Assembly (NCBI RefSeq): GCF_014650495.1
Contig: NZ_BMVB01000023.1
Coordinates: 49,956 to 113,955 of the forward strand
Direction of reading: 5' to 3'
DNA length: 64,000 nucleotides
Source: Streptomyces cinnamoneus
Lineage (GTDB): Bacteria; Actinomycetota; Actinomycetes; Streptomycetales; Streptomycetaceae
Numbering within the stretch: the first letter of the stretch is position 1; every line of letters begins with the position of its first letter. A program made the translations under genes and the position numbers. Of this stretch, positions 55,194 to 64,000 are shown piece after piece. The notes under the pieces are model-generated. The model did not search any database, was not told the DNA's origin, and was given only the letters and a program-made list of their open reading frames with translations.

Positions 55194-56366
55194 GTGTTCG
55201 ACGAGTCCCTCCTCGACAACCCCGACGGCCTCTCCCGCGCCGACCTGCACGGCCTGTTGCGGGGCGCCGCCGAATCCGGCGCCCGGGTCCGCACGGCCGT
55301 GCGCAACGCGGCCGAGGCCGGCGTCGGCTCCCTGCAGCCGGACGGCCGCCCGCGCGCCGTCCTCGTCGCCGGCCCCGGCCCGGCAGGCGGCTCGACGGCC
55401 GACCTGCTCGCCGCCCTCGCCGGCGACAGCTGTCCCGTCACCCTGATCCGCCCCGCCGGCGTGGCCCCCGCCCCCGGCGCCCTGCGCTGGACGCTCCCCG
55501 GCTGGACGGGCCCCCTCGACCTGCTGCTCGTCGCCAGCCCCGACGGCACGGAGCCGGGCCTCGCCCTCCTCCTCGAACAGGCATACCGGCGCGGCTGCTC
55601 CGTCGTCTGCGTCACCCCGGCCGGCTCCCCGCTCGCCGAGGCCACCCTCCAGGTCCGCGGCCTCGCCGTCCCGCTGACCACCACCCCGTACGAGGCCGCC
55701 ATGGCGGGCGGCGAGTCCGGCGGCATGCTGGGCGATCCCAGCGACCCCGTCCTGCCCTCCGGCCCCGGCACGCTCTGGTCGCTGCTCACTCCGCTGCTGG
55801 CCATCGCCGACCGCGTCGGCCTGCTCACCGCCCCGCCGGCGGTCCTCGAATCGCTCGCCGACCGCCTCGACAGCATCGCCGAGCGCTGCGGACCGGCCAT
55901 CGCCACCTACAGCAACCCCGCCAAGACCCTGGCGGCCGAGCTGGCGGACACCCTCCCGCTGATCTGGACGGAGGGCGAGCTCGCCGCCGCCGCCGGCCGG
56001 CGCTTCGCCAGGGTGCTCGCCGCCCTCGCCGGCCGCCCCGCCCTGGCCGCCGAGCTCCCCGAGGCGCTCACCGCCCACGGCACCCTCCTCGCCGGGGCCT
56101 TCGCCGCCGGGGCCGACCCGGAGGACTTCTTCCGCGACCGCGTCGAGGAGCCCGAGGCGCTGCACGCCCGGGTGGTCCTCCTCCGCGAGCGGGAACCCGC
56201 CGTCACCTCGCCCGCGCCCGCCGCCCGCGAGCTGGCCCTGCACCGCGACACGCCCGTCAGCGAGCTGGAGGCCACGGCGGACAGCAGCCCGTTGGAGACG
56301 GTGGCCGAGCTCCTGGCCATCACGGACTTCGCCGCCGTGTACCTGGCGCTCGCGTCCAGCCCGTAG
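55194..56366 (+). CDS. SIS-domain sugar-phosphate isomerase-like protein
   Basis: The 390-residue protein resembles bifunctional phosphoglucose/phosphomannose isomerases. An N-terminal SIS-like domain (AVLVAGPGPAGGSTADLLAA, then LLVASPDGTEPGLALLLEQA) is followed by an isomerase C-domain ending SPLETVAELLAITDFAAVYL, the typical ending. Its key sugar-binding SxS motif is degenerate, so it may be a regulatory or structural relative. It corresponds to Rv3256c in the mycobacterial locus. The GTG start is 56 bases after Trm112; manA follows 188 bases later. Confidence 0.85.
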   Translation: MFDESLLDNPDGLSRADLHGLLRGAAESGARVRTAVRNAAEAGVGSLQPDGRPRAVLVAGPGPAGGSTADLLAALAGDSCPVTLIRPAGVAPAPGALRWTLPGWTGPLDLLLVASPDGTEPGLALLLEQAYRRGCSVVCVTPAGSPLAEATLQVRGLAVPLTTTPYEAAMAGGESGGMLGDPSDPVLPSGPGTLWSLLTPLLAIADRVGLLTAPPAVLESLADRLDSIAERCGPAIATYSNPAKTLAAELADTLPLIWTEGELAAAAGRRFARVLAALAGRPALAAELPEALTAHGTLLAGAFAAGADPEDFFRDRVEEPEALHARVVLLREREPAVTSPAPAARELALHRDTPVSELEATADSSPLETVAELLAITDFAAVYLALASSP

Positions 56367-56554
56367 GCCCGGCCGCAGGAGCCGGCGCGGCGGCGCCGGA
56401 CCGAGCACCGAACCGCCCCTCCCGGCCCTCCCCGGACGGGCCCGGGCCGAGCCTTTGCACCATGCTTCGCACCGCCCGAGTCACCGCAGTCACCGCCCGA
56501 GTTTTCGCATCGCCACACGAGCCGAGTCTTCGCACAACAGTCAGGAACCGCCCC

Positions 56555-57754
56555 ATGGACCGCCTCGTCACCACCGTGCGCCCCTACGCCTGGGGCTCCA
56601 CCACCGCGATCCCCGAGCTGCTCGGCACTGCGCCCACCGGCGAGCCCCAGGCCGAACTCTGGATGGGCGCCCACCCCGGGGCCCCGTCCCGTGTCGACCG
56701 CGGCAACGGCCCCGTCCCGCTCGGCGAAGCGATCGCGGCCGACCCCGAGGGCGAGCTCGGCGCCGAAGCGGTGCAGCGCTTCGGCCCCCGGCTGCCGTTC
56801 CTGTTCAAGATCCTCGCCGCTGCCGATCCGCTGTCGCTGCAGGTCCATCCCGACCTCGACCAGGCCAGGGCCGGCTTCGCCGCCGAGGAGGCGCGCGGCG
56901 TCCCGATCGACGCCCCGCAGCGCAACTACAAGGACACCAGCCACAAGCCCGAGCTGATCTGCGCCCTGACCCACTTCGACGGCCTGTGCGGCTTCCGCGC
57001 CCCCGACGCCACCGCCGACCTGCTCGCCGCCCTCGACGTCGACTCCCTCAAGCCCTACGTCGACCTCCTGCACGCCCACCCGGAGAGCGCCGCCCTGCGC
57101 GAGGTGCTCACCGCCGTGCTCAGTGCCGAGCGGACGGCCATGGCCGAGACCGTCGGCCTGGCGGCGGCGGCCGCCGAGCGGCTCGCCGGCCAGGACGGCC
57201 CCCACCGTGCCGCGTACGCCGCGTACGCCTCCGTCGCCCGCCACCATCCCGGCGACCCCGGCGTCATCGCCGCCATGCTCCTCAACCACATCCGCCTCCA
57301 GCCCGGCGAGGCCCTCTACCTCGGTGCCGGCGTCCCGCACGCCTACCTCGAAGGTCTCGGCGTGGAGCTCATGGCCAACTCCGACAACGTGCTGCGCTGT
57401 GGCCTGACCCCCAAGCACGTCGACGTCCCCGAGCTGCTGAGGGTGGTCCGCTTCGAGGCGACGACGCCCGCCGTGCTCCGCCCGGAGGCCGAGGTCGACG
57501 GCGCGGAGGTGTACGTGACGCCCGCGGAGGAGTTCCGCCTCTCCCGGTACGCGCTCGCCGCCGGGGCGCCGCCGCACGCCCTCGACGCCCGCACCGCTCA
57601 GATCCTCCTGTGCACCGCCGGCACGGCACTGCTGCGCGGCGCCGACGGCACGGAACTGCCCCTGCGGCGGGGCGAATCCGCCTTCGTCCGGGCGGGGGAG
57701 CGGGTGGAGCTCGGCGGCGAGGGGGCCGCCTTCCGCGCCACGGTGGCCTCCTGA
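56555..57754 (+). CDS. manA: Mannose-6-phosphate isomerase, class I
   Basis: The 399-residue zinc enzyme interconverts fructose-6-phosphate and mannose-6-phosphate. It starts RLVTTVRPYAWGSTTAIPEL; LSLQVHPDLDQA (zinc Gln/His), YKDTSHKPELICALTHFDGL (zinc Glu) and LYLGAGVPHAYLEGLGVELM (zinc His) follow, with SDNVLRCGLTPKHVDVPELL. I chose ATG 56555 with AGGAA upstream; an in-frame ATG at 56462 would add 31 residues encoded by an odd repetitive stretch (accgcccgagt copies) and is less likely. Confidence 0.95.
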   Translation: MDRLVTTVRPYAWGSTTAIPELLGTAPTGEPQAELWMGAHPGAPSRVDRGNGPVPLGEAIAADPEGELGAEAVQRFGPRLPFLFKILAAADPLSLQVHPDLDQARAGFAAEEARGVPIDAPQRNYKDTSHKPELICALTHFDGLCGFRAPDATADLLAALDVDSLKPYVDLLHAHPESAALREVLTAVLSAERTAMAETVGLAAAAAERLAGQDGPHRAAYAAYASVARHHPGDPGVIAAMLLNHIRLQPGEALYLGAGVPHAYLEGLGVELMANSDNVLRCGLTPKHVDVPELLRVVRFEATTPAVLRPEAEVDGAEVYVTPAEEFRLSRYALAAGAPPHALDARTAQILLCTAGTALLRGADGTELPLRRGESAFVRAGERVELGGEGAAFRATVAS

Positions 57755-57850
57755 CGCGCACTCCGCCGCGGCGACTGCGACAATGACCGGCCGTAACCCC
57801 GTAAAGGAATAGCAAAGCTGCCGCAGTGGCGGAAGGGACATCCCGCACCC

Positions 57851-58816
57851 ATGAGTGCATCAGGCGGAACCAAGGCCATCGTCGCCGCGCTGGGCGCCAA
57901 CCTGGCCATCGCGGTCGCGAAGTTCGTCGCGTTCGCGTTCAGCGGCTCGTCGTCGATGCTTGCCGAGGGCGTGCACTCGGTCGCCGACTCCGGCAACCAG
58001 GCACTGCTGCTGCTCGGCGGCAAGAAGGCCCAGAAGAAGGCCAGCGAGGAACACCCCTTCGGCTACGGCCGTGAGCGCTACATCTACGGCTTCCTCGTCT
58101 CCATCGTGCTCTTCACCATCGGTGGCGTCTTCGCCCTCTACGAGGGGTACGAGAAGATCGTGGAGCCGCACGAGCTCGACAACTGGTTCTGGCCCATCGG
58201 AGTCCTCGTCTTCGCGATCATCGCCGAGGGCTTCTCGTTCCGCACGGCCATCCAGGAGTCGAACGAGCTGCGGGGCAAGCAGAGCTGGAGCTCCTTCATC
58301 CGCACGGCGAAGGCCCCCGAACTGCCGGTCGTCCTGCTGGAGGACTTCGGCGCTCTGGTCGGCCTCGTCCTCGCCCTCGGCGGCGTCGGCCTGACGCTCC
58401 TCACCGGCGACGGCATCTGGGACGGCATCGGCACGATGTGCATCGGCGCACTGCTCGTCCTCATCGCGCTCGTTCTGGCCGCGGAGACCAAGTCCCTGCT
58501 GCTCGGCGAGGCCGCGGGCCCGGAGCAGGTCGCCAGGATCCGCGCGGCGGCCGTCGACGGCGAGTCGGTCACCTCCGTCATCCACATGCGCACGCTGCAC
58601 CTGGGCCCCGAGGAACTCCTGGTGGCAGCCAAGATCGCAGTACGCGGCGAGGACACCGCCGCCCAGGTGGCCCGCGCCATCGACGCGGCAGAGGTCCGCA
58701 TCCGCGAGGCGGTCCCGATCGCGAGGGTCATCTACCTGGAGCCGGACATCTACGACGAGAAGGCGGCAGCGGCAGGCGAAGACCCGGCCGCAACACCGGG
58801 CGGCACGGGCAAGTAG
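57851..58816 (+). CDS. Cation diffusion facilitator efflux protein
   Basis: The 321-residue transporter has six membrane helices with metal-site motif MLAEGVHSVADSGNQALLLL in helix II and a matching VVLLEDFGALVGLVLAL in helix V, where the partner reads ExxGA rather than HDxxD. HPFGYGRERYIYGFLVSIVL and the C-terminal cytoplasmic dimer domain (VTSVIHMRTLHLGPEELLVA) fit the CDF family. This helix-V variant resembles the SLC30A9-like clade, so classical Zn/H+ exchange should not be assumed. ATG 57851 follows AAGGGA. Confidence 0.9.
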   Translation: MSASGGTKAIVAALGANLAIAVAKFVAFAFSGSSSMLAEGVHSVADSGNQALLLLGGKKAQKKASEEHPFGYGRERYIYGFLVSIVLFTIGGVFALYEGYEKIVEPHELDNWFWPIGVLVFAIIAEGFSFRTAIQESNELRGKQSWSSFIRTAKAPELPVVLLEDFGALVGLVLALGGVGLTLLTGDGIWDGIGTMCIGALLVLIALVLAAETKSLLLGEAAGPEQVARIRAAAVDGESVTSVIHMRTLHLGPEELLVAAKIAVRGEDTAAQVARAIDAAEVRIREAVPIARVIYLEPDIYDEKAAAAGEDPAATPGGTGK

Positions 58817-58881
58817 TCAGGGGCACGGAGGGCCCGGAGGGAGGGGCCGGCGGGCCTGCACGTGAGCGGGAGCCGCCGGCC

Positions 58882-58923
58882 CGGCCCCAACGGCCCGGCC
58901 CCAACGGCCCGGCCCCAACGGCC
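58882..58923. repeat. Three perfect 14-bp tandem repeats
   Basis: CGGCCCCAACGGCC occurs at 58882-58895, 58896-58909 and 58910-58923 with no differences. It lies in the 279-base gap between the convergent CDF and PTS genes, where no gene is supported. Confidence 0.95.
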
Positions 58924-58987
58924 CGGTGCCGAGGCGAATGCCCGCCGTTGCCGCAGGCCGACGACGACGTGCCCACCGTCGTCGGCC

Positions 58988-59050
58988 GCCGAACCGGCGC
59001 CGACTGCCGCCGAACCGGCGCCGACTGCCGCCGAACCGGCGCCGACTGCC
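58988..59050. repeat. Three perfect 21-bp tandem repeats plus degenerate copies
   Basis: A 21-base unit beginning GCCGAACCGGCG occurs exactly at 58988-59008, 59009-59029 and 59030-59050, then decays into GCCGAACCGCC copies to about 59080. It sits 45 bases beyond the PTS stop. The unit length is a multiple of three and an open frame runs through it (Pro-Thr-Ala-Ala-Glu-Pro-Ala), but no coding start or domain supports translation. Confidence 0.95.
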
Positions 59051-59095
59051 GCCGAACCGCCGCCGAACCGCCGCCGACCGCCGGTCCGGCCGGCG

Positions 59096-61147
59096 CTACC
59101 GGATCTCCGCCAGTACCGTCATCACGGCATCCGTCCCCGTAGCCTGCGACAACCGCTCCCGGAAGCCGGCGTCCAGCAACTTCCGCGCCAACAGCGCCAG
59201 GATCCGCAGATGCTCGTCCCCTGCCGCCTCCTCCGGCACGGCGATCATGAAGATGAGCCGCGCCGGGCTTCCGTCGAGCGCCCCCCAATCGATCCCCTCA
59301 CGCGACCGGGCGAACCCCACGACAGGTGCGGTGACCGCGTCCGTCTTCGCGTGCGGCACCGCGATCTCCTCCCCCAGCCCGGTCGTCCCCAGGTCCTCGC
59401 GGGCGAGAGCCGCCGTGACGAGCGCGTTCACGTCCCGCACCTTGCCGCTGGTCGCGAGGAGTTCGGCCATCTCCCGGATCGCCGCGTCCTTCCGTCCCGC
59501 CGCGAGCTCCTGCCGCACCGTTCCCTCGGTGAGGTAGCCGGAGAGCACCTCGGGCACCACGCCGGCCTCCGTCCGCACCGGCCCCCCGGCACCCGTACGG
59601 CCCCGGCCGGCCGACCCGGCCGTACCGACGACCCCACCCGCCGGCAGGCCCCGGCCGGCCGTCGGCGCCCCCCACGCCATGAGCGTGACGGTCGTCAAAG
59701 CCGTCACCACGGCCCCCACCGCGACCGCGATCACGAACATCGGCACCCCGCCCACCGCCCCGAGCACGGCCACGACCGGCCCCCCGTGCGGCACGCTGTC
59801 CGTGACCCCGGCGAGCCCCGCGATCGCCCCGGCCACCGCACCGCCCAGCATGTTCGCCGGGATCACCCGGGCCGGACGCGCGGCGGCGAACGGGATCGCC
59901 CCCTCGGTGATGCCGAAGAAGCCCATGAACAGCGCGGCCAGCCCCGTCTCCCGCTCCTGCTCGTCGAACAACCGGCGCCGCAGCAACGTGGCCAGCCCCT
60001 GACCGAGCGGCGGCACCGGAATGGCGGCCGCACACATGCCCATGACCTCCGGGTTCTGCGAGACCAGCCCGGCCCCGAACAGGAAGGCCGTCTTGTTCAC
60101 CGGGCCGCCCATGTCGAACGCGATCATCAGGCCGAGCACCATGCCGAGCACCGCCGCGCTCGCCCCGGTCAGGCTGCCGAGCCAGGTGGTGAGGTGCTCG
60201 AAGAGCCAGGAGATCGGCCGGCCCAGCACATAGATGAAGAACAGGCCCACGACCGAGGTCGCCAGGACCGGGATCACGATGACCGGCATGACCGGCCGGA
60301 CGAAGCGGGGGACCGGAACCCTCTTGATCCACAGCACGACGTAGCCGGCGAGGAAGCCCGTCACGATCGCCCCGATGAAGCCCGCACCCGACGAGGAGTC
60401 GTACAGCGCACCCGTGTTGGCGATCCAGCCCCCGATCATTCCGGGCACGAGCGCGGGCCGGTCGGCGATCGCGTAGGCGATGTAGCCCGACAGCACCGGG
60501 ATCATCAGCTTGAAACCGATGTCGCCGATGTCGAAGACGTGCTTCCAGAACGACCCGTCCGGGATCACCAACCCGCCGTCCGGCCGGGGCTCACCCCCCA
60601 GCGCCAGCGACACCGCGATCAGCAGACCGCCCACGACCACGAACGGGATCATGTACGAGACGCCGTTCATCAGCGCCTTGTACACAACACCCCGGCCACC
60701 CCGGCCCCCTCCGCCCCCGGGCACCGCACCCGCGCCCACCGCTCCCGGCACACCCCCCGAGCCGACGCCACCCGGCCCGCCACCCGGTTGGTACACCGGC
60801 GCCGCACGCACCCGCTCGATCAGCTCCCCGGGATGGTGAATGCCCTCGGCCACCCCCACCACCAGCACCCGCTTGCCCGCGAAGCGGCTGAGGTCGACGT
60901 CCTTGTCGGCGGCGACGATGACCCCGTCCGCGCGACCGACATCGTCGTCGGTCAGCGCGTTCTCCGCACCGATCGAGCCCTGCGTCTCCACCTTGATCTC
61001 GTGCCCGAGCGCCTCCGCAGCCTGCTGCAGCTTCTCGGCCGCCATATAGGTGTGGGCGATGCCCGTCGGACAGGCGGTCACCGCGAGCAGCCTGAGCCGT
61101 CCTCCGCTCGGCGTCGTGGAGGCGGGGGGATCGGCGGACGGCGTCAC
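59096..61147 (-). CDS. Fructose-family PTS permease, EIIB-EIIC-EIIA fusion
   Basis: The 683-residue protein imports and phosphorylates a sugar using HPr phosphate. Domains run EIIB (about 15-115; phospho-Cys26 in LLAVTACPTGIAHTYMAAEK), a Gly/Pro/Val-rich linker (about 118-160), membrane EIIC (about 160-500; YKALMNGVSYMIPFVVVGGL, PHGGPVV, ITEGAIPFAA) and EIIA (about 535-683; phospho-His599 in GEEIAVPHAKTDAV). GTG 61147 has GGAG upstream. EI and HPr genes are not here. Fructose or mannose-type sugars are likely, and fructose-6-phosphate products could feed manA. Confidence 0.93.
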   Translation of the reverse strand: MTPSADPPASTTPSGGRLRLLAVTACPTGIAHTYMAAEKLQQAAEALGHEIKVETQGSIGAENALTDDDVGRADGVIVAADKDVDLSRFAGKRVLVVGVAEGIHHPGELIERVRAAPVYQPGGGPGGVGSGGVPGAVGAGAVPGGGGGRGGRGVVYKALMNGVSYMIPFVVVGGLLIAVSLALGGEPRPDGGLVIPDGSFWKHVFDIGDIGFKLMIPVLSGYIAYAIADRPALVPGMIGGWIANTGALYDSSSGAGFIGAIVTGFLAGYVVLWIKRVPVPRFVRPVMPVIVIPVLATSVVGLFFIYVLGRPISWLFEHLTTWLGSLTGASAAVLGMVLGLMIAFDMGGPVNKTAFLFGAGLVSQNPEVMGMCAAAIPVPPLGQGLATLLRRRLFDEQERETGLAALFMGFFGITEGAIPFAAARPARVIPANMLGGAVAGAIAGLAGVTDSVPHGGPVVAVLGAVGGVPMFVIAVAVGAVVTALTTVTLMAWGAPTAGRGLPAGGVVGTAGSAGRGRTGAGGPVRTEAGVVPEVLSGYLTEGTVRQELAAGRKDAAIREMAELLATSGKVRDVNALVTAALAREDLGTTGLGEEIAVPHAKTDAVTAPVVGFARSREGIDWGALDGSPARLIFMIAVPEEAAGDEHLRILALLARKLLDAGFRERLSQATGTDAVMTVLAEIR

Positions 61148-61471
61148 ACGGAGCTCCTCACAACTCGGGCTGACCGCATCCTGCAACACCCGGTGCACCA
61201 ACGGACAGGTGGGACGTGGCGAGTCCACAACTTGTCGAAAGGGGGCTGGGGCCCGTCGCCGCCCCCGGTGTAGATTCGTGCCAGAGCCAGACGTCGCTGC
61301 TGATGGCGGTCGGGCGGCCCGCACGTCGGACCGGCCGAGGGAGAGAGGGCCTCCGACGGACTGCGCTGCGGCCAGGCATACAGCGTGCAGCCGGAACGTG
61401 CCCACGCTGGGCCCGACCGCGTGCACAGCCGTGCCCAACGCCCGCTCGCCCCTTCTGGAGGAGCAGCCCGT
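61148..61471. promoter_or_regulatory. 324-base divergent region between PTS and ahcY genes
   Basis: No gene is supported. TAGATT (61271-61276) is a good -10 on the plus strand but lacks a -35 at 17-18 bases; if used, the ahcY leader would be about 190 bases long, long enough for a regulatory RNA. A CCAGGC and a GCGCTGC segment recall pieces of the SAH riboswitch near 61360, but the conserved order and pairing were not found. Confidence 0.45.
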
Positions 61472-62926
<1,455 letters not shown>

Positions 62927-62992
62927 CAGCAGCCGGCGTGCCGCCACGCGCGCGAGCGCCTGCCGGAGCGTCTGCCCCCGTAACTGGTAGAA

Positions 62993-63021
62993 CAGGCCCC
63001 CGCCCCCATGGCGGGGGCCTG
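62993..63021 (+). terminator. ahcY terminator
   Basis: CAGGCCCCCGCC (62993-63004) pairs exactly with GGCGGGGGCCTG (63010-63021) across a 5-base loop, followed by TCCCTTTCCC. Confidence 0.85.
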
Positions 63022-63049
63022 TCCCTTTCCCGTCAAGGACCCCACCACC

Positions 63050-63670
63050 ATGCCCCGCGGCCGTTACTCCCTCCACGACCCCCACGACCACTCCCCCCTC
63101 GGCGAAGAGCACTTCCACTGCGCCACCGGCCCCTCCGGCTGGCGCTACGTCTCGCAGATCACCGGCCCGTCCGGCTCGCCCGCCGGCTCGGTCGATCTCG
63201 CCATCGACGACCTCGGCCGCCCCATCCGCCTGCAGATGCGCAGTGCCGACTGGCAGGTGCGCGGAGCCGCCCTCGACGGCGTCACCTGGGTCCGCACCGA
63301 CCCCACGGGTGAGCACGCCACGGAAGGAAACGTCCGCGCGCACGCCTTCACCGGCACGTCCCCCGCGTTCTACGTGGCCATCGCCCGTCTCCTCCGTCTG
63401 TCGCCCGGCCGGGAAGGGAAGCGGATCCGATTGGTCCACTTCACTGCCCCCGTGCTGGCCCCCCTCACGACCGACCAGTCGTGGGCCTTGGTCGCCAGGA
63501 CAGCACACGCCACTGACAACGGCCCTCTCGAAGTGGACGAGTACCAGGTCAGCGCCCTGGACACGGGGGAGCAGTACGCCGTCCACCTGGCCGGCGACGT
63601 GGTGCTTGCGGCCCCGGGCCTTGAACTGGAGGACCTGGAGAGCCCGCCGTCGCCCTGGGGAGCCCCCTGA
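63050..63670 (+). CDS. Conserved hypothetical protein
   Basis: The 206-residue soluble protein starts MPRGRYSLHDPHDHSPLGEE and has beta-rich repeats GWRYVSQITGPSGSPAGSVD, IRLQMRSADWQVRGAALDGV and LAPLTTDQSWALVARTAHAT. I do not recognise a domain, but a very similar protein lies next to the adenosylhomocysteinase gene in S. coelicolor as I recall it, so it is real and conserved. ATG 63050 lacks a clear ribosome site; an ATG at 63008 lies inside the terminator and is unlikely. The rRNA promoters begin 35 bases after its stop. Confidence 0.75.
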   Translation: MPRGRYSLHDPHDHSPLGEEHFHCATGPSGWRYVSQITGPSGSPAGSVDLAIDDLGRPIRLQMRSADWQVRGAALDGVTWVRTDPTGEHATEGNVRAHAFTGTSPAFYVAIARLLRLSPGREGKRIRLVHFTAPVLAPLTTDQSWALVARTAHATDNGPLEVDEYQVSALDTGEQYAVHLAGDVVLAAPGLELEDLESPPSPWGAP

Positions 63671-63704
63671 ACCTGGTACTGTTCTCTTCGCCGCACACAG
63701 ACCG

Positions 63705-63733
63705 TTGACACGGGCTGGGTGGGGAGGTAGATT
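63705..63733 (+). promoter_or_regulatory. rRNA operon promoter A
   Basis: TTGACA (63705-63710), a perfect -35, and TAGATT (63728-63733) are 17 bases apart, the best vegetative promoter in the window. Together with the downstream promoters it matches the four-promoter layout known for Streptomyces rRNA operons. Confidence 0.85.
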
Positions 63734-63751
63734 CGAACGGTTGCGACGAAC

Positions 63752-63780
63752 TGGACTGGATCCAGCGCAACGGCTAGTAT
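63752..63780 (+). promoter_or_regulatory. rRNA operon promoter B
   Basis: TGGACT (63752-63757) and TAGTAT (63775-63780) are 17 bases apart, 47 bases downstream of promoter A in the same phase of elements. Confidence 0.65.
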
Positions 63781-63874
63781 CTGACCAGCTTCGGCCAGTG
63801 AATAGAATTCACGCGGAGCACATCCGACTCCCTTCGGGATCGAAGAAGCCGATGTAAATCGGCGGAAATGATTC

Positions 63875-63883
63875 TGATAAAGT
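63875..63883 (+). promoter_or_regulatory. rRNA operon promoter C (extended -10)
   Basis: TG-A-TAAAGT is an extended -10 element; no good -35 lies upstream. Confidence 0.5.
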
Positions 63884-63949
63884 CGGAACCCCGCTCCAAC
63901 AGGGAGCCGGAAACGAATTCCAGACCGGAAACGGAACGGAAAACGGATC

Positions 63950-63958
63950 TGGTAAGGT
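63950..63958 (+). promoter_or_regulatory. rRNA operon promoter D (extended -10)
   Basis: TG-G-TAAGGT is a second extended -10 element, 75 bases after promoter C, just before the conserved leader. Confidence 0.55.
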
Positions 63959-64000
63959 TGGAAACAACGAAGGGAAGCGCCCGGAGGAAAGCCCGAGAGG
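63959..64000 (+). ncRNA. Start of 16S rRNA precursor leader (partial)
   Basis: The segment with CCCGGAGGAAAGCCCGAGAGG matches, from memory, the conserved leader upstream of Streptomyces 16S rRNA that takes part in processing and antitermination. The mature 16S gene should begin a few hundred bases beyond the window. Confidence 0.75.

Noticed and set aside
56462..56554. 31-residue N-terminal extension of manA
   Set aside because: No ribosome site, repetitive sequence, and the ATG at 56555 begins the normal ManA fold.
58861..59095. Protein-coding frame through the 14- and 21-bp repeats
   Set aside because: Composition is purely repeat-driven (Pro/Ala/Glu/Thr), with no start signal or domain.
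61340..61380. Possible SAH riboswitch upstream of ahcY
   Set aside because: Only isolated fragments (GCGCTGC, CCAGGC) resemble the consensus; their order and pairing do not form the known pseudoknot. A covariance search would decide.

Overview
The window is chromosomal DNA from a Streptomyces or a very close relative. It is strongly GC-rich with GC-biased third codon positions. Many genes start at GTG or TTG, and neighbouring genes often overlap through ATGA or GTGA. A WhiB developmental regulator, a SigI/SigB-type sigma factor with STAS and ATP-binding partners, and coenzyme F420 genes are all present. The last 300 bases are a multi-promoter rRNA operon upstream region of Streptomyces type. 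No mobile element, CRISPR array, tRNA or phage gene was seen; this looks like core chromosome.

Layout. (1) 1-10423: tail of an acyl-CoA synthetase, an RpiR-type regulator behind a perfect palindrome, an exported hydrolase, a small membrane protein, a fold-III PLP decarboxylase, then a histidine-utilisation operon hutU / M20 amidohydrolase / hutF / hutI. (2) 10504-13389: a membrane protein and a partner-switching module (sigI, arsI, prsI). (3) 13575-16315: a three-gene surface operon (LPQTG-anchored protein, DUF916-like protein, neocarzinostatin-like protein), which I think resembles the Csc/WxL surface complexes of Firmicutes. (4) 16402-25455: peptide transporter, two-component system, GtrA protein, purK-purE-dipeptidase, UDP-glucose dehydrogenase. 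(5) 25659-40506: acyl-CoA dehydrogenase, VOC protein, five LytR-CpsA-Psr (LCP) ligase genes within about 10 kb mixed with a thioesterase and a GT2 glycosyltransferase, a TIGR03089 protein and a PGRP-type amidase. (6) 40589-57754: manC, a DNA glycosylase, the F420 genes fbiB and cofD, a cysteine dioxygenase, whiB, a giant GT2 membrane glycosyltransferase with its DUF5719 neighbour, a minimal metallopeptidase, DUF3499, manB, Trm112, a SIS protein and manA. (7) 57851-64000: cation efflux protein, fructose-type PTS permease, ahcY, a conserved hypothetical, and rRNA promoters.

How the genes fit together. manA, manB and manC make GDP-mannose from fructose-6-phosphate. UDP-glucose dehydrogenase supplies UDP-glucuronate. 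The GT2 enzymes would build surface glycans, and the LCP enzymes would attach glycopolymers to peptidoglycan, which the amidase trims. The order manA-SIS-manB-DUF3499-metallopeptidase-whiB-F420 genes-manC-LCP matches, from memory, the mycobacterial Rv3255c-Rv3267 region, so this is an old actinobacterial locus joining mannose activation, cell-envelope assembly, F420 and sporulation/division control. Convergent genes are separated by strong hairpin terminators in most places.
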